64,000 nt of DNA from Pseudomonadota bacterium (GTDB lineage Bacteria > Pseudomonadota > Alphaproteobacteria > Rhizobiales > Rhizobiaceae), in assembly GCA_023404095.1 (NCBI GenBank), contig JAEYDD010000042.1, forward strand, positions 1-64,000, in the 5' to 3' direction. The notes under the pieces are model-generated. The model worked only from the letters and a program-made list of their open reading frames with translations. It had not been told where the DNA came from and did not search any database. Below, piece after piece: positions 45,548 through 53,359 of the stretch (positions are counted from its first letter, which is position 1; every line of letters begins with the position of its first letter). The position numbers and the translations under genes are program-made.

Positions 45548-47053
45548 TTGGCCTTGGGGGATGTCGTGGGCGCCGAAGAATATTGGATGCAAGATAAGCT
45601 CAACCGGAAGGAAGACGCCAAATATCTGCTGGATTTTCTTGCGAAGCGATATCAAGAGCGCCGGAACCAAGGCAAAGGCGGCAGCTATGTTTTGAATGTC
45701 GATGCGGGATGGGGACGAGGAAAAACTTTCTTTCTTCGCGGCATGTATGAGCAGACGTTGACGCGAAAACACCCGGCCGTTTTCATTGACGCATGGGCAT
45801 CGGAAGTCACTGACGATCCTTATGCCGCCTTCGTCAGCGAGATTGAGGCCTACCTCTCCCCAATTCTTGCCAGTACCGACGACCGCAAAGCGGCTAAGGC
45901 GAAAGACTTTCTAGGCGCCGCCGTTCGAAACTTTGGTGCAATGGGTATTGCCGCCTCGAAAGGGTTGGTAAGGCGCGGGGCCGAAAAACTGATCGGCAAT
46001 GCTGTAGATGATCTGGTCGAGATCGTGACTGACGCCCTCTCGGGCGACGGCGTCGCAGACGAAGCCGGTGCCGCAGCGGTCGAGGAGGCGGGCAAGGCTG
46101 TGCGCGAAGCCATAGACTTGGTGGATGAGCAGGCTAAACGCCTAATCGCTGAGTACCGCGTAGCTCAGAAGAGCCGGGCGGATTTCAGAACAAATCTTCA
46201 AGCTGCGATCGAGGCATTCGCAGCAATGACAGACGCCAAACTCCCCTTCATTATCTTCATTGATGAGCTCGATCGCTGCAAACCGCCCTACGCGATCGCC
46301 ATGTTGGAGAGGATAAAGCATCTTTTCGACGTCGACGGCATCGCGTTTGTCTTAGCAACGGACACGGCCCAATTGGCGCATTCGATCTGCGCTGTTTACG
46401 GGGCGGAGTTTGATGGCAGGAAGTATTTGCAGCGGTTCTTTGCGCGTACATTCAGACTGCCCGACCCTGATATGCGAGCATTCGTTGGCGCACTGCTCGC
46501 CCATCGCTCCGATCGCGATCGATGGGCGGTGCCGGGTGATGACAAAGACCCAGCGACATTTCTGGCGCTAATGTCCCAGGCACTGGGCATGAGGCTGCGG
46601 GATGCTGAGCAATGTATCGAGTTACTCCTCGACATCACCACAAGCTGGGATCAGGAGTTTCCCATCGAGCTTGTTGTGATTTATCCGATGATCTTCGCGC
46701 ACATGGAAGGCCTCGACCACGATCTCGATCCGCCTCGGCGAGATCCCCTGTGGCCCGCCGCCAGCCGCCGTCTCTCCGAAAAACCGGGAATGCATGTATA
46801 CTTCGACAGAACGGCCACGGAAATACACTCAATATTTGGGCAATTTCAAACATTTTTGGGCGAGCCGCGCAGTCGAATTGTTGCGGACAGTGCTGCATCT
46901 CATCGGCGTAGCGGAAGCCATCAGGTCGCCTACGTGCTAGAGGCCATCCAGCGGGAGTTTGACATTCGAGATCCCTCGGGGGGCGACCCTGAGATACGAC
47001 CGTTTGTTCGCCGGTATCCTGACATCATTAACCACGCATATTTCAGACCGTAG
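45548..47053 (+). CDS. KAP-family P-loop NTPase
   Basis: 501 residues. Walker A is NVDAGWGRGKTFFLRG (54-60), followed by VFIDAWASEVTDDPYAAFVS. A Gly/Ala-rich insert (120-150) is where KAP proteins usually carry membrane helices. Walker B is PFIIFIDELDRCKP (234-241), then IKHLFDVDGIAFVLATDTAQ. The family includes F-plasmid PifA, which excludes phage T7. The start is uncertain: TTG 45548 or GTG 45566, the latter with GGGGGA upstream. The protein probably acts in phage exclusion, by inference. Confidence 0.8.
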   Translation: MALGDVVGAEEYWMQDKLNRKEDAKYLLDFLAKRYQERRNQGKGGSYVLNVDAGWGRGKTFFLRGMYEQTLTRKHPAVFIDAWASEVTDDPYAAFVSEIEAYLSPILASTDDRKAAKAKDFLGAAVRNFGAMGIAASKGLVRRGAEKLIGNAVDDLVEIVTDALSGDGVADEAGAAAVEEAGKAVREAIDLVDEQAKRLIAEYRVAQKSRADFRTNLQAAIEAFAAMTDAKLPFIIFIDELDRCKPPYAIAMLERIKHLFDVDGIAFVLATDTAQLAHSICAVYGAEFDGRKYLQRFFARTFRLPDPDMRAFVGALLAHRSDRDRWAVPGDDKDPATFLALMSQALGMRLRDAEQCIELLLDITTSWDQEFPIELVVIYPMIFAHMEGLDHDLDPPRRDPLWPAASRRLSEKPGMHVYFDRTATEIHSIFGQFQTFLGEPRSRIVADSAASHRRSGSHQVAYVLEAIQREFDIRDPSGGDPEIRPFVRRYPDIINHAYFRP

Positions 47054-47062
47054 ACGCGGACG

Positions 47063-47082
47063 AGCCCGCCCTATGGCGGGCT
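47063..47082 (+). terminator. Hairpin after the KAP gene
   Basis: AGCCCGCC-CTAT-GGCGGGCT, an 8-bp perfect stem, 10 bases after the KAP stop. No T-run follows. Confidence 0.5.
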
Positions 47083-47160
47083 GGCGCCGGTCCGGTCGCA
47101 GTCATCGCAATTGCGAGCGCGTTCGCGGAAGTCCAACCTTGTGCCGTCGCAACGGGTGCA

Positions 47161-47433
47161 TGCATATCCGTCGTCTACGGCGGCGGCGTCGGAACCGGCT
47201 TCACCGCACGCTCAGGCGTGGCGCTGCGCCGGCAGCTGGACGCAATTGCGATCACGAAGCCCGCGATCGATGTCGGGAAGCGCAAGGCGGTGTTCGTGCC
47301 GCCGACAATTGCCGCCGAGGTCGAATTCCGGGCTTGGACCCGTGACGGTAAGCTAAGGCACCCGGCGCTTAAGAGAATACGCGAAGCGTCGGACAACGAC
47401 AGCGTGTTCAATCTGAACGAAAAGCCCGCCTAG
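47161..47433 (+). pseudogene. Remnant of a LigD/ATP-dependent DNA ligase C-terminus
   Basis: About 90 codons in one frame read VVYGGGVGTGFTARSG, then KAVFVPPTIAAEVEFRAWTR and DGKLRHPALKRIRE. This is the OB-fold end of LigD-type ligases (GxVGTGF, VxPxLVAEVEFxxWTxDGxLRHPxFKGLRED). No ligase core or start codon lies upstream, where the frame carries unrelated residues. It is a decayed fragment, left by recombination next to the cargo genes. Confidence 0.65.
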
Positions 47434-47577
47434 TCGTTCCGCGGGTCAGTACGGGGCTAGCCTAGTACGGCCAATTTTGTATTTTCTTCATCTAAAGGTG
47501 TAGAAAAATGGTAACTTCGAACTTGCCAATGCGTTGTACAATACGTCCTGCCTTTTTCGTAAAGACAGGAGAGCACG

Positions 47578-48939
47578 ATGCAGGTTCTCAATTCGCTTGA
47601 TCGGGACAGCCTCTTAGTTGGCCAAGGCTTTAACACGATAAACGCACTACAGGGCGGGCAGGCGGTTGAATACAATGATCGCACAGACCTTGTTACCGCA
47701 GCGCAAAGTTCCGGCGGCTTGGATACTAATTTTCGCTTGGAGAAAGTCGAAAGTCTGCGGGATCTTCGGACGAAATTGAATGTATCTGCATCCGCTTCAT
47801 GCGGGTTTGGCGTTTTTTCGGGGGATGCTTCCGCGCTGTTTTTCAAGAGCCGCGCGTTTAACCGATACAGCAACTTTGTGTTCGCCGACGTTTCTGTATT
47901 GCATCCGAGCGAAGTCTTAAAGCGATCCCGGATGACCCCGTCGGCGCTCAAAGTGGCGGAGCAGGGGCTCAGTCGCTTTCTAGGTTTTTGCGGCGATGCG
48001 TATGTCTATGGCTATCAGACGGGCGGGCAACTTACCGCCATCGCAGAGTTCACCTCTGAGACTGCCGAAGACTTCGAAAAAGTTTCCGCCCAAGTGAACG
48101 CTGCCGTCCAAGGATACGGTAGTGGGGGCGCGGAATTTTCGAAGCAGGTTTATGAGTTATCAAAAAGCACAAAATATTCATTGACCATGCTTCGTAAAGG
48201 GACTGCAGAGAGGATACCTAATCTTGCAAGTCTGGCGGAGTATGCCGAGACGTTTCCCGAAAAGATTGCGGAGCTTCGAAACGCCTCGGTGGTAAGAATG
48301 CTACTCAGGGGGTACGAAACCACCGAGAATTTTCCAGGCAAGCATGTTGACGTATTGTTATTGCAGCGTCTTGCGATGGCAATGCAGACTGTCAGTGAAT
48401 ACTTGGAGACGCTTTACGAGGCTCAGGGTGACCTTCAATTCATCGCGGCTCATTTACACTGGTTTAAGGGCGGCGCCGAACTAAAATCCGCAGTCGACAA
48501 CGCCTACCAAAAAAATGAGGCGTCAATCAAGGAACTCTTGGGCTTCGCAATCGCTCTTCGTTCTGAGCCGATGAAAGAGGTTCCGGCCCTCCCCAACGTT
48601 GAAAGGGTGGATCCCGGTCCTGTTGGTGGTGGTCCCGGTCAGCCTTCCGTTGTGGTGGAGTTGTTCCCGCACAATAATTTTGGGGGCGGAAAAATTGACC
48701 TGGTCTCAAGTCATGGGAATTTAGACGCTTTGGGCTTCAACGATCAGCTCTCCTCGTTCAAGGTGCATGGCGAGCCGGGGGAGTACGAAGTCGATTTTTA
48801 CGAGCATATCAATTTTGAGGGCAAACGCTTCACTGTGCAATCACCCGCACAAAGCGCAGGCTTGGAGGGCTCGCGCTTGCACGTTTTTAGTACTTGGAAC
48901 GATAACGTCTCGTCTGTTCGAATAACGAAGCGGCGTTGA
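47578..48939 (+). CDS. MACPF-like protein fused to a beta/gamma-crystallin domain
   Basis: 453 residues. In residues 130-160, CGDAYVYGYQTGGQLTAI has the MACPF signature spacing (G-x2-Y-V-x5-G-G), though the usual His is Ala. A helical linker (300-350) leads to a beta/gamma-crystallin domain (357-450) with FPHNNFGGG, FYEHINFEGKRF and two Ca-binding motifs NDQLSS (388-393) and NDNVSS (441-446). No signal peptide is seen. MACPF domains form membrane pores. A candidate -10 TACAAT is at 47537-47542, and AGGAG precedes the ATG. The DNA is lower in GC than the flanks. Confidence 0.7.
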   Translation: MQVLNSLDRDSLLVGQGFNTINALQGGQAVEYNDRTDLVTAAQSSGGLDTNFRLEKVESLRDLRTKLNVSASASCGFGVFSGDASALFFKSRAFNRYSNFVFADVSVLHPSEVLKRSRMTPSALKVAEQGLSRFLGFCGDAYVYGYQTGGQLTAIAEFTSETAEDFEKVSAQVNAAVQGYGSGGAEFSKQVYELSKSTKYSLTMLRKGTAERIPNLASLAEYAETFPEKIAELRNASVVRMLLRGYETTENFPGKHVDVLLLQRLAMAMQTVSEYLETLYEAQGDLQFIAAHLHWFKGGAELKSAVDNAYQKNEASIKELLGFAIALRSEPMKEVPALPNVERVDPGPVGGGPGQPSVVVELFPHNNFGGGKIDLVSSHGNLDALGFNDQLSSFKVHGEPGEYEVDFYEHINFEGKRFTVQSPAQSAGLEGSRLHVFSTWNDNVSSVRITKRR

Positions 48940-49065
48940 GGCCACCGCGCTCCGGGAGTTGTGTGCCACGGCGGCGGCAAGGGCGCCGTGACACGGATTG
49001 TGCGCACTGAGCATGCCCCAGTGGCGCGCCCGGACCCGGCCTGCGGCCGGGCGGCGAGGGCGCAA

Positions 49066-49437
49066 CTATTCCGGGCCGTCTACCAGGCTTGCTGCAAGCC
49101 TCTGGATCGCATTGCGTAGGTTATCCGACGGGAGCCGGTCGAAGAGGGTCGCCATCCGAAGAGCCCGCGCGCTGAGGACCGGCAACGTCACGTTGGCCCC
49201 GCCGGGCTCCACGCCGAGGAAGAGCGAGTTCAGGTTGCAGCCGAGCACTTCGCAGATTGCGACCATCCGGCTCGCCGCGATCCGGTTCGTCCCCTTCTCG
49301 TACTTCTGCACCTGCTGGAAGGTGACGCCGATCTGCGCGGCGAGAGCTTCCTGGGGGAGGCCCTTCTGGGCGCGGATGCGACGGAGGTTGGCGCCTAGGG
49401 CTGCGTCGATGTCGTTGGCAAACTTTTTGGCATTCAT
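49066..49437 (-). CDS. XRE-family regulator
   Basis: 123 residues. GANLRRIRAQKGLPQEALAA, then QIGVTFQQVQKYEKGTNRIA is a Cro/C1 helix-turn-helix of the type common in rhizobia. The C-terminus has LARALRMATLF-like helices ending AASLVDGPE. It is the only regulator near the MACPF gene and could control the cargo or the small leftward operon. Confidence 0.82.
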   Translation of the reverse strand: MNAKKFANDIDAALGANLRRIRAQKGLPQEALAAQIGVTFQQVQKYEKGTNRIAASRMVAICEVLGCNLNSLFLGVEPGGANVTLPVLSARALRMATLFDRLPSDNLRNAIQRLAASLVDGPE

Positions 49438-49497
49438 GGATGCGGTCCTTTCGTTGTTAACTATCCGGATTAGGGTTTTCTGAAAGACAAGCGCTGA

Positions 49498-49812
49498 TCA
49501 GGGCGCGTGTTTGCTGCCGGCCGGCGCGAAGCGGGCCATGTAGGCGGTTTGGAATTCGCCGATGTTGTCCCTATTCGGATCGAAGCCTGCGGCGGCGAAG
49601 GTGATCGCTATCGCGCTGTCGGGATGAAATTCGGCACAACCGGCGTCCCGCCATTCGACCCAACTCACGAGCACCTGCACACCGAGCGCGCGCTCAAGTT
49701 CTTCAATGCGATCGATGGCCGCCGCGCAGGCCGCGGCGACCTCACGCTGATTAAGGTGGCCGAAGCCGGAGATCCGGGTGAAATTCTTGAGGGCTTGAAT
49801 GACGGCTGACAT
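49498..49812 (-). CDS. Small phage protein, unknown
   Basis: 104 residues. MSAVIQALKNFTRISGFGHL, then IDRIEELERALGVQVLVSWV and FAAAGFDPNRDNIGEFQTAY. GAGGAA precedes the ATG at 49812, just after the stop of the next upstream small gene. No family recognised. Confidence 0.55.
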   Translation of the reverse strand: MSAVIQALKNFTRISGFGHLNQREVAAACAAAIDRIEELERALGVQVLVSWVEWRDAGCAEFHPDSAIAITFAAAGFDPNRDNIGEFQTAYMARFAPAGSKHAP

Positions 49813-49823
49813 GAATTCCTCGT

Positions 49824-49982
49824 TCAAAGTGACGGATGAAGGGTCGCCCACGCGATGAGCGCGAAGGCTGCAAGGATGGCGATGCTCTCAAAGATCCGTG
49901 CACGATCGCGTCGAAGATCGATGAGTGGCTCGGGCGGGGGCGAGATGTGCTGGCGGCGCTCGGCGAGAATGTCTTCGTCCAT
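49824..49982 (-). CDS. 52-residue single-pass membrane protein
   Basis: The frame reads MDEDILAERRQHISPPPEPL, then a basic segment, then a membrane helix IFESIAILAAFALIAWATLH. GGGAGG lies 6 bases before the ATG at 49982. It ends 11 bases before the next gene's start, with tight operon spacing. Small holin-like or membrane regulatory proteins have this shape, but holin identity is not established. It is the second-last gene of a leftward operon of small genes. Confidence 0.6.
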   Translation of the reverse strand: MDEDILAERRQHISPPPEPLIDLRRDRARIFESIAILAAFALIAWATLHPSL

Positions 49983-50014
49983 GAATGTCCTCCCGGTGGC
50001 GGGGCGATGGGGTG

Positions 50015-50194
50015 CTATTCGGCGCTGGCGGTAAATGCGGCCTGCGCGTCATGCTGCCCGGCTTGGAAGAGCCGGCGGGCGAACGCCGAGCCCACGCGCT
50101 TGTCGGCGGAGAGGCGGGCAAATGCCGCCTCGTCCCCGTTGCGGCCGGCGAGGCGGATCAGCGCGTAAAGGCGGGCCTCGGACAGCTTTGGCAT
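50015..50194 (-). CDS. Small phage protein, unknown
   Basis: 59 residues: MPKLSEARLYALIRLAGRNG, then AFARLSADKRVGSAFARRLF. Its ATG overlaps the stop of the upstream gene (ATGA), which supports coupled translation. Function unknown. Confidence 0.5.
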   Translation of the reverse strand: MPKLSEARLYALIRLAGRNGDEAAFARLSADKRVGSAFARRLFQAGQHDAQAAFTASAE

Positions 50195-50418
50195 CAGTTG
50201 CGTTCGCCGAACGCTGCGGCGGTCCACGCCGAGCGGGCGGCGTCGCGAGCGTCGTAGGCCCGGCGCAATTCCGAGCCCGGCGCGCCCTTGCCGTGCTCCT
50301 CGTAGCGGGCCTGGCCGGCCTCATTGCCGAAGTCCAATTGAAGGGCGTGATCCCAATACGCGTCGCTGTCGTCGAATGCCTTCTGAATGTCGGCGGTCAT
50401 GATGTTGAGGGATGCCAT
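50194..50418 (-). CDS. Small phage protein, first gene of leftward operon
   Basis: 74 residues: MASLNIMTADIQKAFDDSDA, then YWDHALQLDFGNEAGQARYE, helical. AGGACGAC lies upstream of the ATG at 50418. It lies 62 bases downstream of the third repressor operator, so the operon is probably silent in the lysogen. Confidence 0.55.
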   Translation of the reverse strand: MASLNIMTADIQKAFDDSDAYWDHALQLDFGNEAGQARYEEHGKGAPGSELRRAYDARDAARSAWTAAAFGERN

Positions 50419-50479
50419 GTGCGTCGTCCTAGCTGGTTGAATGCGTCGGATGTCGCCATAGAAAACCTGTGACGTCAAC

Positions 50480-50506
50480 TTAATTAGGGAGTAAATCCCT
50501 AATTAA
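50480..50506 (-). promoter_or_regulatory. Third repressor operator
   Basis: TTAATTAGGG-AGTAAAT-CCCTAATTAA, perfect 10-bp arms with the same 7-base centre pattern as the other operators. On the minus strand a TTGACG box (-35-like) begins one base after it, matching the arrangement at the DUF932 promoter. It should bring the small leftward operon under the prophage repressor. Confidence 0.65.
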
Positions 50507-51014
50507 CGCGAAGATACACGCAAGTCAGACACTCTCCGCCGCCACCATCGACGACGTGGTAGGTCCCGGCGCGACGGACAAATTGCCGGACGTTTGCGGG
50601 TGGCAAACGGACAAATCGCCGGACATTCGAGAATTTCCGCATCCGGCAGTGCAGGAAACATATTCAAAAACAATGGTGTCAAGCCATCCGGCTACGTCTA
50701 AGCGCAGATTGGTGTCCGGCTGAAAAAATGTCCGGCACGTCCGGCGCTACGAATTCCTGTTCTATTTCAATGCGCTAGCCGCATCCGGCATCCGTCCGGC
50801 TGCTGTCCGTTTGAAAAAATCCACAAATTCCCGCTTGACGATTGAGACAAAATCCCGTTTTCCTTCGCGTCATCACCCTCGATCTATGCCTCGCGCAGCG
50901 GAACAGCTGAGACGAAGCGCAGCGGGCAAGGGGGCCGGCAAGGCCCACCGCAGTCCGCAAGCGGGTTGTTGGAATTCCTTCTCTTCTTTCCTCCTCAACA
51001 TCGGAAACGATGCC
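50507..51014 (+). repeat. Region rich in CCGGAC/GTCCGG repeats
   Basis: No convincing gene before 51015. The stretch 50560-50825 has over ten CCGGAC/GTCCGG-type hexamers, two near-identical 21-base direct repeats (GGACAAATTGCCGGACGTTTG-like at about 50577 and 50611), and two related segments GTCCGGCTGAAAAAATGTCC and GTCCGTTTGAAAAAATCC. Iterated sites like this can be binding sites or the remnant of a gene. An open frame from 50811 fuses to the tail Z-like gene but has no ribosome site. Confidence 0.55.
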
Positions 51015-51587
51015 ATGCGCGTGGACATCATCGCCGGCGACGACGTACTGCGTCGCTTCGGCAACCAGATCGGATCGCTCGGGGAGGGCGATGCGCACAA
51101 GGCGCTCGCCCGCGCGGTCAACCGCGTTACCAACACGGTGCATGGCAGGGTCATTCGGGCAGTCGCCAAGCAATCGTCGATCCCGACCGCCATCGTGCGT
51201 AGGACGATCAAGAAGAGGCTCGCTTCGCCGAAAGCCTTTCATGGCGGATCGATCGAAGGCGTCGTCTACGCCACCGGCTCGCCGCTCCCCCTGAAAGTCT
51301 TCCAGCCCAAGCAATTCGCCTTCGGCGTGCGCGTTCGGGTCTTCGGGAAGATGCAGCGATACCCCGGGTGGTTCATCCATGCAGGCCGCTGGAGCAGCGG
51401 GAAGTTCGTCGCCAATGGGCACGTCTTCGCCAGGCTGACGAAGGATAGCCTCCCCATCGAGATGAAGTTCGGGCCATCCATCCCCGAGGAGTTGGTGCGA
51501 GGCGAGAGTGAGCAAGTCTATCGACGCACTGTCGACGAGATGCTCATCAAGCGCGTGGCCCATGAGCTCAACCGCCTACTGCCATAG
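51015..51587 (+). CDS. Tail Z-like (minor tail protein Z) phage protein
   Basis: 190 residues: MRVDIIAGDDVLRRFGNQIG, ARAVNRVTNTVHGRVIRAVA, LPLKVFQPKQFAFGVRVRVF and RLTKDSLPIEMKFGPSIPEE. This resembles phage lambda gpZ, a tail completion protein that binds before head-tail joining. It sits upstream of the methyltransferase and terminase genes, apart from the other head-tail genes. The ATG at 51015 is chosen on the conserved start of the family. Confidence 0.65.
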   Translation: MRVDIIAGDDVLRRFGNQIGSLGEGDAHKALARAVNRVTNTVHGRVIRAVAKQSSIPTAIVRRTIKKRLASPKAFHGGSIEGVVYATGSPLPLKVFQPKQFAFGVRVRVFGKMQRYPGWFIHAGRWSSGKFVANGHVFARLTKDSLPIEMKFGPSIPEELVRGESEQVYRRTVDEMLIKRVAHELNRLLP

Positions 51588-51793
51588 AGCAACGTCATTC
51601 CACACACCCCCTGCGAGGGAAATGGATTTGCGCGATGCTCTCTTGCTGGGCCGCGAAAGAATATTGCTCCGGGTTAGGTACCTTCCCCACGGGGCGGTCG
51701 GCGCGGAGCTTCTGCCCCCCGATCTTTGCGCGTTTTTCAGTTTCCCGAAATCGCGGTTGGGTTGGATGAAGTTTTATTGAACCTTCCCGAAAA

Positions 51794-53359
51794 ATGGAGC
51801 AGCAAATGCAGATGACCGCCGCCGCCGAGGCGGGCATCAGCGCCCGGCTTTTGCCGGTCGCTGAACTGACCCCGAATTCTCGAAACGCCCGCACGCACCC
51901 CCCTGAACAGGTGTCGCAGATCCGGGCCTCGATCAAAGAATTTGGGTGGACGAACCCGATCCTCGCCGACGTCGACGATGGCGGGATCATCGTTGCCGGG
52001 CACGGTCGCCGGCTTGCCGCGCTCGAAATGATCGCGGCCGACGAGCCGATCAAGCTGCCGAGCGGGCGCGTCCTTCCGAAGGGCATGGTGCCGGTCATTG
52101 ACTGCACGGGATGGACCGAGGCGCAGCGACGCGCCTACACCTTGGCAGATAACCGCCTGGCGGAGACGTCGGAGTGGGATGACGACTTGCTCAAACTTGA
52201 GCTCTCGTTCTTGCAGGACGAGGGCTTCGTGCTGGACCTGACGGGCTTCGACGCGAAGTCGCTCGAAAAGCTTCTGGCCGATCCGGAGGCACCGGCCGAC
52301 CCTCGGCCCAAGCTGGCCGAGCGCTTCGGCATCGCGCCATTTTCCGTGCTGAATGCCCGCGAGGGGTGGTGGCAGGATCGCAAGCGCCTGTGGCTTTCAC
52401 TCGGAATTCAGAGCGAGGTGGGCCGGGGGGAGAACCTCCTGAAGTTCTCCGACACGATCAATCAGCCGAACCCGGCGAAGCGTGCGAAGAACGGCAAGCG
52501 GAAAGCTGCGACGTTCGGCCAAGACTTGATGCGCGGAGAGCATGTCGTTGGCGGCGTGGCGCCCGCGGGATTGACGCTCGGCGAAATCAAAATGGACGGC
52601 GCTCCCCAATCTGGCACCTCGATTTTCGACCCCGTCCTTTGCGAGCTCGCCTATCGGTGGTTCTGCCCGCCGCGCGGGGTAATCCTCGATCCTTTCGCGG
52701 GGGGATCGGTGCGGGGGATTGTCGCCTCGGCGCTCGGCCGCCGGTATGTCGGCGGCGAGCTTCGGCCCGAACAGGTCGAGGCAAACCGCGCCCAGGCGGA
52801 GAAGATCTGCAGTGATCCGCTACCCGAATGGCGCATCGGCGACAGCCGGCGGATCGGTGAGCATTGCGCCGGCACAGACGCGGATTTCGTTTTCTCGTGC
52901 CCGCCCTATGCAGATCTTGAGGTCTATTCCGACGATCCGGCGGATCTTTCGACGCTCGGCTACGACGAGTTTAGGGCAGCCTACGTCGAGATCATCGCGG
53001 CGACCTGCGCGTTGCTCAAGCAGGATCGCTTCGCGGCATTTGTCGTCGGCGAGGTGCGCGACCAGCGCGGCAGCTACTACGGGTTCGTCCCCGATACCAT
53101 CGAGGCGTTTCGCCGAGCGGGACTGGACTTCTACAACGAGGCGATCCTTGTTACCGCCGCGGGTTCACTGCCGATCCGCGCCGGTAAGCAGTTCGAGTCT
53201 AGCCGTAAGTTGGGCAAGACCCATCAGAATGTGCTCGTCTTTGTGAAAGGCGACGCGAAACGCGCGGTCGAGGCGATCGGCCAGGTCGAATTCGGGGAGA
53301 TTGCCCCCGATGATGAAGCGGCGACCGACGGCGGCCGGCAGTGGGGAGAAAAGCTTTGA
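51794..53359 (+). CDS. ParB-like domain fused to DNA methyltransferase
   Basis: 521 residues. Residues 15-130 form a ParB/sulfiredoxin-like domain (IKEFGWTNPILADVDDGGIIVAGHGRRLAALEM with the GHGRR box). The methyltransferase domain has the SAM motif VILDPFAGGS (297-305) and catalytic motif FSCPPYADLE (367-376), the NPPY-type of N4/N6-amino methyltransferases. It probably modifies phage DNA, protecting it from host restriction or marking it for packaging. It lies just before a PLP enzyme. Confidence 0.85.
   Translation: MEQQMQMTAAAEAGISARLLPVAELTPNSRNARTHPPEQVSQIRASIKEFGWTNPILADVDDGGIIVAGHGRRLAALEMIAADEPIKLPSGRVLPKGMVPVIDCTGWTEAQRRAYTLADNRLAETSEWDDDLLKLELSFLQDEGFVLDLTGFDAKSLEKLLADPEAPADPRPKLAERFGIAPFSVLNAREGWWQDRKRLWLSLGIQSEVGRGENLLKFSDTINQPNPAKRAKNGKRKAATFGQDLMRGEHVVGGVAPAGLTLGEIKMDGAPQSGTSIFDPVLCELAYRWFCPPRGVILDPFAGGSVRGIVASALGRRYVGGELRPEQVEANRAQAEKICSDPLPEWRIGDSRRIGEHCAGTDADFVFSCPPYADLEVYSDDPADLSTLGYDEFRAAYVEIIAATCALLKQDRFAAFVVGEVRDQRGSYYGFVPDTIEAFRRAGLDFYNEAILVTAAGSLPIRAGKQFESSRKLGKTHQNVLVFVKGDAKRAVEAIGQVEFGEIAPDDEAATDGGRQWGEKL

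Noticed and set aside
46959..47345. Arg-rich frame overlapping the KAP 3' end
   Set aside because: The composition is that of a frame-shifted shadow; the LigD-like remnant in another frame explains part of this stretch.
50811..51014. N-terminal extension of the tail Z-like protein
   Set aside because: The 68-codon extension lacks a ribosome site and family-like sequence, and covers repeat-rich DNA.
51622..51780. Possible 52-codon small protein between the tail Z-like gene and the methyltransferase
   Set aside because: The GAGGG site is only two bases from the ATG and the peptide has no recognisable pattern; it cannot be supported.
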